64,000 nt of DNA from an alpha proteobacterium SCGC AAA536-G10. GTDB taxonomy: Bacteria; Pseudomonadota; Alphaproteobacteria; Puniceispirillales; Marisalimonadaceae. The translations under genes and the position numbers were made by a program. Shown here in pieces: positions 1-8,353 of the stretch. Within the stretch, counting starts at the first letter, position 1. Every line of letters begins with the position of its first letter. The notes beneath the pieces are model-generated. The model did not search any database, was not told the DNA's origin, and saw nothing but the letters and a program-made list of their open reading frames with translations. The stretch lies in NCBI GenBank assembly GCA_000384615.1, contig ARQU01000002.1:62001-126000 (forward strand), in the 5' to 3' direction.

Positions 1-6
1 TATGTA

Positions 7-2619
7 GTGGCAGTTGATTATTTAAGTGCGATAAATAACTCTGGAAGTGGGTTAAACATTACTCAAATTGTAGATAGTTTAGTAGATGCTGAAAAATCAC
101 CTCAAGAAAATATTATCCAAAATAAAATAGATGAAAATAATACCTCTATCTCCTCCATAGGTGAAATTAAAAGTGCTTTGTCTAAATTGTCTACGTCTCT
201 TACCTCTTTAACTGGTAACACTTCCTTAAAGACATCCTCTACAGGATCTTCTTTATCAGCGATAATAACCAATCCCTCAGATGCAAAAACAATAAACTCA
301 ACTATTAGTGTAACTACTCTTGCCAAAGGACAAACATTAGCATTTTCTGGATATTCATCAAATACGACAGTAGTTGGTTCAGGTTCTCTTAGCTTAGAAA
401 GAGGTGATTGGTCTTCAGGTAGCTTTGTTGCTAGTTCAACAGTATCGTCCACCTCTGTAACTGTTACATCAACCGATACACTTGAATCTTTAAAAGATAA
501 AATTAATGCTCTTGATTATGGGATTGTTGCAAGTGTAATCGGAGCTGGCGACGATACTTATACTCTTGTTATAAAATCTGGAGAAGGTAAAAAAAATGCC
601 TTAAGAGTAACTGCTACAGAAAGTCCTTCAGGATCAGGTTTATCTTCAATAGATAATACGTCAACAAATGGGTCTAAACAAAAAGTTGCTGGTACAGACG
701 CATCTTTAAGTGTTGATGGTATTTCAATAACTAGATCTACAAACAATATCACTGATTTATTTGAAGGTTATCAAGTGAATTTGTCAAATGTAACAAATTC
801 TACTGGAAGTGATATACCAGTAAATTTAACTAGTGCAGTTGACGAAGCTGCAGCAGAAACAAATCTTAAATCTTTTATAAATGCTATCAATGATGCTCGT
901 TCGATTATAAACGAAAAAACTTTCAGAGGTTCCGCTTCTAAAGAAGCTGGAGATTTATCTAGTGATCCTGTTATAAAAAATATTAAAAAAGAAATTGAAA
1001 ATCTTACCAGTACAGCATTATCAGGTTTTAGCAGTAATGGGGTATATATTTCAAATTTAGGAGTTAGAACTGAAAGAGATGGTAAACTATCCTTAAATAC
1101 AACAATTTTAAAAAATGAATTGAAAAACAACCCTACTTCTTTAGATGCAATTTTTAATTCTATGTATTCTTCATCTTCAAGTTTGTTAACCGTTAGTGGA
1201 GGATCCAATAAAGCACCAGTAGCAGGATCATATACATTTGTTATGACCGCTTTTGTATCTGGAAATGTTACAGGTTTAAAAAGTAATGATACATCTCCAA
1301 ATGTTACTGCCTCTAATAATACAATTCAATTAACTGTTGATGGTACTACCTCTGGAACTATTACAGTTCCAGCATCTCACTACAGCTCCGAAGATGCATT
1401 AGCGACCGCTATTCAAACTGCAGTCAATGCTGATACAACATTATCCAATGCTGGTAAATCTGTAACAATAACACATTCAGATGGTAGTTATAAAATAAGT
1501 TCTTCATCAACTGGATCGTCGACAAGCATGGTAGTAAACAATATTGGTTCAAATTTAAATGGTTTCTTAAAATTGACTGGAACAGCAGATGACAATGGTA
1601 TTTCAACTTCGCAATCTGGAACTGCTTCAACAGCATTAACTATTAACGGCGCGTCATCTGTCCCATCTGATACTGATGGATTAGTCGATAATGAAACTTT
1701 AGGGTCTTCAGGTGATTTCTCCATTGATGGAGCGTTACAATCGCAAGCAGCAAGTGGTATTAATTCATTTATTACTATATCAAGCGCAAGTAATAATGCA
1801 TCAGTAACCTTTACGGTTCATGGTACTAATATTGATGGAACTTCTATAAGTGAAACAATTACAGGCGTAAATAATAATACAGTTACATCTACTAATTTAT
1901 TTGCAACAGTAACAAGGGTTAGTTCTGATGCAGGTGCAAATGCTGTTAATGTAGGTAATTCACCTGCGATAGTAAAAACTACTGGAACAAGAGCCTCAAT
2001 AACAAGTGCAGGTAATGATGAAAGTTCAAATAGTTTTACAATTATAGGAACGGATTTATCTGGGGTTTCACAGACAGAAGTTGTAACAGGTCCAACTGCA
2101 AACGGAACTTCATTTGGAAGTAAAACCTTTAAAACAATTACTTCTATAACTCCGACAAATAATACGTCTGGCTCAATTAAAGTAGGTGTTACGTCTCATG
2201 GTATTACCACAGCCGGTGTTACAGGTTCAGCAACTCTTGATAGCGTCACTATGTCAGCAGATTCAAATAATCAGACATTTACAGCAATTTCAGGAAATGC
2301 AGCAGGTTTAAAAGTTAAATATTCTGGAGTAGGTGAAAATTCAACATTATTTTATGGTCAAAGTTTAATCGAAAAATTTTCAGATTATTTAACTAATATA
2401 CTTAATACTACAAATGGACAGATAGCAACTAGGGAAACAACAATAAGTCAAGAAGTAACAGATCAATCAGCTTTATTAATTGACTTAAATACACAAATGG
2501 AATCTCTTAGGTCAAGATACATCGAACAATTTACTGCCATGGAGCAGGCAGTTACAAGTTTAAAATCAACGGGTGAGTATTTAACTAATTTATTTGAAGC
2601 TATGAACAAAGATGACTAA
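7..2619 (+). CDS. fliD: Flagellar filament cap protein FliD (HAP2), enlarged
   Basis: FliD caps the growing flagellar filament outside the cell and guides flagellin insertion. The N-terminus carries the FliD_N signature, with GLNITQIVDSLVDAE at about residues 15-29. The last 80 residues form the heptad-rich FliD_C end that contacts the filament. At 870 aa it is much longer than common FliD proteins (about 450-650). The extra length is a Ser/Thr/Asn-rich, beta-type surface region, roughly residues 400-770, that includes two tandem copies of a module also found in flagellins 1 and 2. The start is taken as GTG at 7 because MAVDYLSA is a typical FliD beginning. The frame stays open to the window edge (only two codons), so an upstream start cannot be excluded. 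A Ser/Thr-rich exposed domain would suit glycosylation by the neighbouring GT41 enzymes (inference). Confidence 0.93.
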   Translation: MAVDYLSAINNSGSGLNITQIVDSLVDAEKSPQENIIQNKIDENNTSISSIGEIKSALSKLSTSLTSLTGNTSLKTSSTGSSLSAIITNPSDAKTINSTISVTTLAKGQTLAFSGYSSNTTVVGSGSLSLERGDWSSGSFVASSTVSSTSVTVTSTDTLESLKDKINALDYGIVASVIGAGDDTYTLVIKSGEGKKNALRVTATESPSGSGLSSIDNTSTNGSKQKVAGTDASLSVDGISITRSTNNITDLFEGYQVNLSNVTNSTGSDIPVNLTSAVDEAAAETNLKSFINAINDARSIINEKTFRGSASKEAGDLSSDPVIKNIKKEIENLTSTALSGFSSNGVYISNLGVRTERDGKLSLNTTILKNELKNNPTSLDAIFNSMYSSSSSLLTVSGGSNKAPVAGSYTFVMTAFVSGNVTGLKSNDTSPNVTASNNTIQLTVDGTTSGTITVPASHYSSEDALATAIQTAVNADTTLSNAGKSVTITHSDGSYKISSSSTGSSTSMVVNNIGSNLNGFLKLTGTADDNGISTSQSGTASTALTINGASSVPSDTDGLVDNETLGSSGDFSIDGALQSQAASGINSFITISSASNNASVTFTVHGTNIDGTSISETITGVNNNTVTSTNLFATVTRVSSDAGANAVNVGNSPAIVKTTGTRASITSAGNDESSNSFTIIGTDLSGVSQTEVVTGPTANGTSFGSKTFKTITSITPTNNTSGSIKVGVTSHGITTAGVTGSATLDSVTMSADSNNQTFTAISGNAAGLKVKYSGVGENSTLFYGQSLIEKFSDYLTNILNTTNGQIATRETTISQEVTDQSALLIDLNTQMESLRSRYIEQFTAMEQAVTSLKSTGEYLTNLFEAMNKDD
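1750..2200 (+). repeat. Tandem surface module in FliD (shared with flagellins 1 and 2)
   Basis: Two copies of a roughly 70-75 residue beta module lie at about residues 581-731 of FliD. The pattern is: INSF-I-T-I, then FT[IV].GT[ND].DG, then ETITG or EVVTG, then T.LFATVTR or KTFKTITSI, then a closing [VI].VG. The same two-copy arrangement, in the same order, occurs in flagellin 2 and in diverged form in flagellin 1. This was seen directly by comparing the translations. Its likely role is an exposed outer domain. Confidence 0.75.
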
Positions 2620-2636
2620 ATAAAATACTTTTATTT
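2618..2636 (+). terminator. Possible weak terminator after fliD
   Basis: AAATAAAA and TTTTATTT form a perfect inverted repeat around a 3-base loop, starting inside the fliD stop codon and followed by more T. It contains no G-C pair, so a strong hairpin is unlikely. It is recorded as a weak candidate only. Confidence 0.25.
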
Positions 2637-2779
2637 TATCACCAATAGATAAATTATTATTGTTTTTCTCTTTAAAAGTGTATCCAAATTTATATTAAAA
2701 TTTTAAGTCATGTTTTTTAATTAGTTTTAATTTACATGAAATTTTATAAAAAATATTAAATATAATTCATAATCTGATA

Positions 2780-5401
2780 CTAACTTTCGTTAAATATTTG
2801 AATATATGCTTTTTCAATTTTTGTAGTAAAATTTTGCCCATCACAGAGTACTGAATTTTTTAATCTAACTCTCAGTTCATTTTGGTATGACTGTAGTCTG
2901 TTAAAATTTTTAGATAATTGTTTAGCTTTATAGATATAATCATCTACATCTTCTGCAATCAATTCGTTAAGATTTAAATTTCTAAGGATACTGGTCCCAA
3001 CTCTTGATACGTGAGCTTCACCAGTAAGAGTAATGACAGGAACTCCCATCCATATAGCTTCCATTGTTGTAGTTGCACCATTAAACTGAAAAGTATCTAG
3101 ACAAATATCAACCATATTGTACATAGCCAAGTGACCATGGGTAGATTTTATAAAGGGTAAAAGTTTAATTCTATTAATATCAACATCATTTTCTTTAAAA
3201 AATTTAATAAAATCTTCAGTTTTTTGTTCTGATGTAAATTGATGAGATTTTAAAACTAATTGTGAATCTGACACATTTTTTAAGATTGCAATCCATGCTT
3301 TTAAATTCTTCTCCGTTATTTTTGATATGTTATTAAAGCTTCCAAATGTAACAAAACCATTAACTTCGAATGGTTTAGTTTTTGAAATTGCAGTATCACA
3401 AGAGTTTTTATAACATAAAAAACTATCTTCTATTCTATATAGTTTTTCTGTATAGAAGTTTTCAGATGTGTTGAGAGGGTCTACTGTTATATCTGTAAAT
3501 TTATAGTCTATCGAACTTAAACCAGTAGTCGCGGGATATCCAAGCCAGGATATTTGCTTGAAGGCAGGTTTTTTTCTAAAAATCTCCAGACGGTTCCCTT
3601 TTGTATGTCCTGATAAATCAACTAAAATGTCAATTCTATCATTTTTAATTAAATTTAATAGATAATCATCATCAAATTCGTAGACATTTCTCCAATTTTT
3701 ACAATAACCTTGTAGAATTTTATTTTTATCATCAAATTTATTATTGTTATAATAAGTAAAGATTTCAAATTTATCTAAATTATGATTTTCAATTAAAGGC
3801 TCAAAAAAGTATCCTACTGAGTGATAATTCAAATCTGCTGAAACATATCCAATCCTAATCTTTAAATTTTTATTTTTTCTAATTTTTATTTTTGTGCTTT
3901 TATTATCTTTCCCAAAATATTTATGCATTTCAAATATCTTTTGAGGAGATAATTCATCAGAATACAATGATGTTAATAAGTGCGAGGAAATTTGTTGTGG
4001 AGTAATTTTCTCTGTATTTAATTTTTTGTGTATCTCTCTAAGGTAACTTTTGTTTGTTTCGAGATTGTTATATTTTGAATTATTGATTAAAAGATCGAGC
4101 TCAGGATTTTGATTACCTAGACCTTTAGAGGTTATTAATGCTTCTAAGGCTTCATTTGTTCTTCCGTGATTTAAACAAAATAAGCCATAATTAAACCACC
4201 CAAGGTATGAATTTGGATTAAGTTTAATTGCATTGTGATAGTTTTCTAAACATTTGGGAATATCATTTTTATGACCATAACACATAGCTAATAAATTATA
4301 GGGATTAAAAAAATCTTTATCTATTTCAATTGCAGATTTACAATATCTGATAGATATATCATATAAATTTTGGTTGTGATAACTTAGTGCTATATTATAT
4401 AAAATTTCTTTATTTTTAGGGTTTAAAGTTTCTGCTTTGGTGAAGTAAAGATTGGCTTTTTCATAATATCCTATATGAGAATTAAGATTGCCTAAGTTAT
4501 TTAATAACTTAATATTATTTGGATATTCAGCCAATGCTTTTTCATTAATTTCTAAAGATCTTTTTATCTTTCCGCATTCGAACAAACATAAACCATAATC
4601 TATTAAACTAGAATTATCTAAGTAATTATTCTTAAAACCGTTTTCAAAAATTTTTAGAGCTTCATCATATATTTTTAATAACATTAATGTTAATGCTTTA
4701 TTATGGTTCAGTTGAGCTGAGTTTTTATTGTGTATCAATCCTTTATTGTATAAAGATAGAGCTTCTTCGATTTTATTCATTCCCAAATATGCGTTTCCGA
4801 GATTACAAAACCCTTTATCTGCATAAGATTTAGATAAAGTTAATTTAGTTGCAAAATATACAGCCTCTTCATGTTTACTCATTAAGTTATAAAGACTAGA
4901 TATTTTTATAAGAGCTGTAACAGATTCAGGATCGATTTTTAATGCTTCTTTATATTTTTCAACAGCTTTTAAATAATTCCCATTTTTTTGGAGTGCATCT
5001 CCAAAATTAATTAATAATTCTTTATCCTGACCATATTGTTTTATTGCAATTTTGTAGTTATTTAAACTTTCTAATAACTTATTTTGTTTAATTAGGCATA
5101 AACTTAGAATTATATATATTTTTTTTGAATAAAAATTTGATTTTATTAATTCCTTAGAATGTTTTTCACACTCAACATATTTTTGATCATTAAATAGTTT
5201 CTTAATTTTGTATATTTTATTGTCTATGAACTTTGAGTTGTTAGGTAAGTCAGCGTGAGTATTATTTAAATTGAGCTTTGTTTTTAGATTATAATATAAA
5301 TAGTCATTTTTTTTTAAATTTTTTTTCGGCAAATCACATTTTTCATTTAAGCCTATGTTATAATGTAAATTCTCAGATCTTTTTTTTGAATTTTTGTGCA
5401 T
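2780..5401 (-). CDS. TPR-repeat GT41 (OGT-like) glycosyltransferase 1, candidate flagellin glycosyltransferase
   Basis: The protein has a long N-terminal TPR superhelix (about residues 60-440, many A..Y..AL....N copies). A C-terminal GT41/SPINDLY-type catalytic domain follows (about 513-873). Diagnostic segments are RIGYVSADLNYHSVGYF, ILVDLSGHTKGNRL, QISWLGYPATTG, FGSFNNISKI and the sugar-nucleotide region LDTFQFNGATTTMEAIWMGVPV. GT41 enzymes transfer GlcNAc or related sugars to Ser/Thr in the cytoplasm, and the TPRs choose the protein substrate. The gene sits between fliD and flagellin 1, so Ser/Thr-rich flagellin or FliD is the natural substrate (inference, by analogy with TPR glycosyltransferases such as Caulobacter FlmG). 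ATG at 5401 is preferred over the upstream TTG at 5434 because GGAAAAAAG precedes it. The sugar cannot be told from sequence. Confidence 0.88.
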   Translation of the reverse strand: MHKNSKKRSENLHYNIGLNEKCDLPKKNLKKNDYLYYNLKTKLNLNNTHADLPNNSKFIDNKIYKIKKLFNDQKYVECEKHSKELIKSNFYSKKIYIILSLCLIKQNKLLESLNNYKIAIKQYGQDKELLINFGDALQKNGNYLKAVEKYKEALKIDPESVTALIKISSLYNLMSKHEEAVYFATKLTLSKSYADKGFCNLGNAYLGMNKIEEALSLYNKGLIHNKNSAQLNHNKALTLMLLKIYDEALKIFENGFKNNYLDNSSLIDYGLCLFECGKIKRSLEINEKALAEYPNNIKLLNNLGNLNSHIGYYEKANLYFTKAETLNPKNKEILYNIALSYHNQNLYDISIRYCKSAIEIDKDFFNPYNLLAMCYGHKNDIPKCLENYHNAIKLNPNSYLGWFNYGLFCLNHGRTNEALEALITSKGLGNQNPELDLLINNSKYNNLETNKSYLREIHKKLNTEKITPQQISSHLLTSLYSDELSPQKIFEMHKYFGKDNKSTKIKIRKNKNLKIRIGYVSADLNYHSVGYFFEPLIENHNLDKFEIFTYYNNNKFDDKNKILQGYCKNWRNVYEFDDDYLLNLIKNDRIDILVDLSGHTKGNRLEIFRKKPAFKQISWLGYPATTGLSSIDYKFTDITVDPLNTSENFYTEKLYRIEDSFLCYKNSCDTAISKTKPFEVNGFVTFGSFNNISKITEKNLKAWIAILKNVSDSQLVLKSHQFTSEQKTEDFIKFFKENDVDINRIKLLPFIKSTHGHLAMYNMVDICLDTFQFNGATTTMEAIWMGVPVITLTGEAHVSRVGTSILRNLNLNELIAEDVDDYIYKAKQLSKNFNRLQSYQNELRVRLKNSVLCDGQNFTTKIEKAYIQIFNES

Positions 5402-5478
5402 CTTTTTTCCATTTATTTTTACCAAGATCTGCAAAAGTTATACCATTTAAATAAAGATAAAATGATTTTATAAAATTC

Positions 5479-5504
5479 TAAACAAATTTTAAGTGTGTCG
5501 TAAT
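5479..5504 (+). promoter_or_regulatory. Sigma-28-like promoter candidate for flagellin 1
   Basis: TAAA (5479-5482), 14 bases, then GTCGTAAT (5497-5504). This resembles the FliA consensus TAAA-N15-GCCGATAA. The same block (TAAACAAATTT..., then GTCGTAAT) precedes flagellin 3 and no other gene here. No sigma-54 -24/-12 pair is present upstream of this gene. Confidence 0.5.
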
Positions 5505-5544
5505 GATTATCAAGAACACCCTTACAGGGTCAATTTTAATCATT
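5502..5544 (+). promoter_or_regulatory. Nested inverted repeats in the flagellin 1 upstream/leader region
   Basis: The outer arms AATGATTA (5502-5509) and TAATCATT (5537-5544) are perfect complements. They enclose a tight hairpin ACCCT-TAC-AGGGT (5518-5530). The Shine-Dalgarno GGAG starts three bases after the outer arm (5547-5550). In RNA the structure could occlude the ribosome site. In Caulobacter, FlbT acts on the 5' UTR of a flagellin mRNA, so post-transcriptional control is plausible. If the promoter call is right, the outer left arm overlaps the -10 and only the inner hairpin is transcribed. Confidence 0.5.
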
Positions 5545-5557
5545 TCGGAGAACTTAA

Positions 5558-8308
5558 ATGAATAGCATAAATACTAATATGAGTGCGCTTACCGCTCAGA
5601 AAAATATGCAAGCTCAGAATAATGAATTAAACGAGGCAATGACACGCTTATCCTCTGGTTTAAGAATTAATTCTGCAGCAGATGATGCAGCTGGTTCTGC
5701 AATCGCAAGTAAAATGGAAGCTCAAGTTAGAAGTTTGGATGTTGCAGTAAGAAATTCTTATGATGCTATATCCATGACACAAACTGCTGAAGGTGCTCTA
5801 GGTGAGATGGAAAATATCTTGCAAAGAGTTAGAGAATTATCAGTACAAGCTGCTAATAGTACTTTATCTGCCAATGATAGAACACAGATTCAGACTGAAG
5901 TTGATACTCTAATATCAGAAGTTGATAACATTGCTTCTAAAACTCACTTCAACAATGTTAAACTTTTAGATGGTACTAATACTGATGTTACATTTCAAAT
6001 CGGGATTAATAGTACTGACAGTATTAAAGTTAATCTAGAACAGTCTGACTCTACTTCATTAGGACTAAATGCTTCTGTAGGTGTTAATAAACTGACCTCA
6101 GAAAGAATTGGTAAAGTTGACTACAGAGCAACTGCATATGGCACAATTGCAGTAGATGATGTAAAAATCAATGGTTTTAATGCTTTATCTGCAGCGTTTA
6201 CAACAGATTTAACAGTAGTAGCAACTAACACAGCAAAAGCTATTGCTGATGCTATAAATGCTAATTCTGGTGTTCATGGTGCTGAAGCCGACGCTTTTAA
6301 CTCTTTTACATCTGATGCTGTTGGTACTTTTAATCAATTAGGTTCTTTTACAATTAATGGTGACACAATTGAAACTGCCGCATCTTATGCTGGACTAGTA
6401 GCAAACATCAATGAGTCTGTTTCTGGGGTACAAGCTTCATTAAATGATGATAATACTATTACATTAACTAACACAAACGGTGATGACATCATTATTGCTG
6501 GTACAGCAGCTAACTCACAATCTGTTGGTTTTGGTGGAAACGCTACTTATACAGGTATGGTTTCTTTAGAAAACATAGATGGATCGGATCTTACTATTGA
6601 AGCTGGTAGTGTAGAAAATGGTTATACAGGTGGTTCTGGTACTATCGCAGATGTTAATGCTTTAGGTTTTAACGAATTCTCAGTTGCTGGTGCGCTTGAG
6701 ACTGCAGTAGTTAGTGGAACTGCTTTAAGCAATAATGAAATCAAGGTTAACGATGTATTAATAAGTGAATCACTTTCTGGTTCTGCTTATCATGTAGCAT
6801 CATCAATTAATGCAAAAACGTCAGAGCATGGTGTTACTGCAGATGCGCACAACAAAGTTAATTTAGATTTAGACTATGAAGCAAGACCAAGTACTGCGAC
6901 TGCCTTCGCTGTTAACGGTACGACTATTGATGTAAGAACTGCAAATAACTCTGCGGATTTTGTAACATCGTTTAATGCTCTAAATATTGGTGATCTAAGA
7001 GCATCAAGTAATTCAGACGGTACTGTTGATATTACAAGCAAGTCTGGTCTGGATATTGTTGTTTCAAATACTGACAATGACTTCGTAATAGCAGCTAAAG
7101 ACCTTCATGGATCTACTCTAAATACTGGTCTTGGTAATGGTACTTTTGACCATGATGGTATCCTAGATGGCGGTCAAGCTAACTCAGCACCTTGGAGTGC
7201 AGCTTCAACTGAATTACCTCTTTCAGGCGGAGCTTTAGCTGGTCAAGTTATTAATAGTCAGATATTAATCACTCAAAATACTACTCAAGATTATACTAGT
7301 GTAACTTGGACTATTACTGGTAAAAATGCAGACGGTGATACTATCACTGAAGCTCTTACTGGTTTAAACGTTGGTGCTAATGGTATGCATGATAAGATAC
7401 TTGGAACTACTGTTTTCCATACAGTGACTAAGATTGCAACCAGTGCTGCGATGACATACGAGTATGATATTGGTGTACATAGTACTCAAACAACTGAGTT
7501 TGATATTAACTCACTTAAAACTGCTGCAACTTTAGCATCTGCTGGAACAATCGCTCTTGAGAGTTCAGTCGCAACAACTGAGTTTAATAATGCAATTGTT
7601 ACTTTTCATAATACAACTGACCACTCAGCTGCTCCAATAACATTCACAATAACTGGTGAAGATGCATTTGGTGCAACAGTAACAGAAGCAGTGTCATATG
7701 GAAGCGAAAATATCCAGGATACAACTGTAACTGTTCATGGAACTCAAGCTTTCCACAAAATTACTACTATTCACGCAAGTGCTGGTACAACATCTGATCT
7801 TCAGATTGGTACTATGCAGGTTGGTGATGTTGTAAAAGCTAGAGGTAATATGACATTAACAAATGAAAAGGCTACACCGATTAAGGTAGAATCAGTTGCA
7901 AAGGATAGCAATGCGCTTAACCTTGCAGCTGGAGCAACTGGTACAATTATGGCCAAAATGGGTATACAAGCTCAAGGCGTGTCTTTTGAGGTATCAGGAG
8001 CTGGTGTTGATGTTTCTAGTTTATCTGGAGCCAATAGTTCTTTGGCTTTAATAGATAAAGCTATTGACAAGATATCACTATTTAGATCTTCATTTGGTGC
8101 TGTCGAAAATAGGATTGATGCTTCGATTAATAACTTAACAACTTTAAAAGTTAATACTCAAGCCGCACAATCAAGAATAGAGGATGCCGACTTTGCTGCG
8201 GAGACTTCAAGAATGACTAAAAGTCAGATTCTGTCTCAAGCTGCAACATCTATGTTAGCTCAGGCAAATGCATCTAAACAAAATTTATTAGCTCTTCTTC
8301 AAGGATAA
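5558..8308 (+). CDS. fliC: Flagellin 1, giant (916 aa)
   Basis: This is a structural subunit of the flagellar filament. The flagellin N domain (MNSINTNMSALTAQ, RLSSGLRINSAADDAAG, residues 1-140) and C domain (RIEDADFAAETSRMTKSQIL...LLALLQG, about 825-916) are both intact. They match the polymerising D0/D1 core of flagellins. The central region of some 680 residues replaces the usual short D2/D3. Its first half (about 185-515) is homologous to the centre of flagellin 3. Its second half (about 563-753) holds the diverged module seen in FliD and flagellin 2. A clear SD (GGAG) precedes the ATG, and a strong terminator follows. It probably forms a thick, decorated filament (inference). Confidence 0.95.
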   Translation: MNSINTNMSALTAQKNMQAQNNELNEAMTRLSSGLRINSAADDAAGSAIASKMEAQVRSLDVAVRNSYDAISMTQTAEGALGEMENILQRVRELSVQAANSTLSANDRTQIQTEVDTLISEVDNIASKTHFNNVKLLDGTNTDVTFQIGINSTDSIKVNLEQSDSTSLGLNASVGVNKLTSERIGKVDYRATAYGTIAVDDVKINGFNALSAAFTTDLTVVATNTAKAIADAINANSGVHGAEADAFNSFTSDAVGTFNQLGSFTINGDTIETAASYAGLVANINESVSGVQASLNDDNTITLTNTNGDDIIIAGTAANSQSVGFGGNATYTGMVSLENIDGSDLTIEAGSVENGYTGGSGTIADVNALGFNEFSVAGALETAVVSGTALSNNEIKVNDVLISESLSGSAYHVASSINAKTSEHGVTADAHNKVNLDLDYEARPSTATAFAVNGTTIDVRTANNSADFVTSFNALNIGDLRASSNSDGTVDITSKSGLDIVVSNTDNDFVIAAKDLHGSTLNTGLGNGTFDHDGILDGGQANSAPWSAASTELPLSGGALAGQVINSQILITQNTTQDYTSVTWTITGKNADGDTITEALTGLNVGANGMHDKILGTTVFHTVTKIATSAAMTYEYDIGVHSTQTTEFDINSLKTAATLASAGTIALESSVATTEFNNAIVTFHNTTDHSAAPITFTITGEDAFGATVTEAVSYGSENIQDTTVTVHGTQAFHKITTIHASAGTTSDLQIGTMQVGDVVKARGNMTLTNEKATPIKVESVAKDSNALNLAAGATGTIMAKMGIQAQGVSFEVSGAGVDVSSLSGANSSLALIDKAIDKISLFRSSFGAVENRIDASINNLTTLKVNTQAAQSRIEDADFAAETSRMTKSQILSQAATSMLAQANASKQNLLALLQG
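7245..7815 (+). repeat. Diverged FliD-type surface modules in flagellin 1
   Basis: Two copies of the T[IV]TG....G......EA[LV] ... TVFHTVTKI or QAFHKITTI ... IG pattern occur here, longer and more diverged than in FliD or flagellin 2. They are inserted after the part shared with flagellin 3, making flagellin 1 look like flagellin 3 plus this block. Confidence 0.6.
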
Positions 8309-8323
8309 TTTGGAGATATAAGG

Positions 8324-8353
8324 AAAAAAACCACTCGAAAGAGTGGTTTTTTT
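8324..8353. terminator. Rho-independent terminator, bidirectional
   Basis: The stem ACCACTC / GAGTGGT has a GAAA tetraloop, flanked by an A-run on the left and a T-run on the right. This makes a terminator in both directions. It ends flagellin 1 transcription and abuts the stop codon of the convergent glycosyltransferase 2. Confidence 0.9.

Noticed and set aside
102-1724. Several long open frames on the minus strand inside fliD
   Set aside because: They run opposite to a clear coding frame in Ser/Thr-rich repetitive sequence and translate to no recognisable protein; they are antisense shadows.
6874-7077. Minus-strand open frame inside flagellin 1 (also others inside flagellins 2 and 3)
   Set aside because: Same reason: antisense of repetitive flagellin coding sequence, no SD and no family resemblance.
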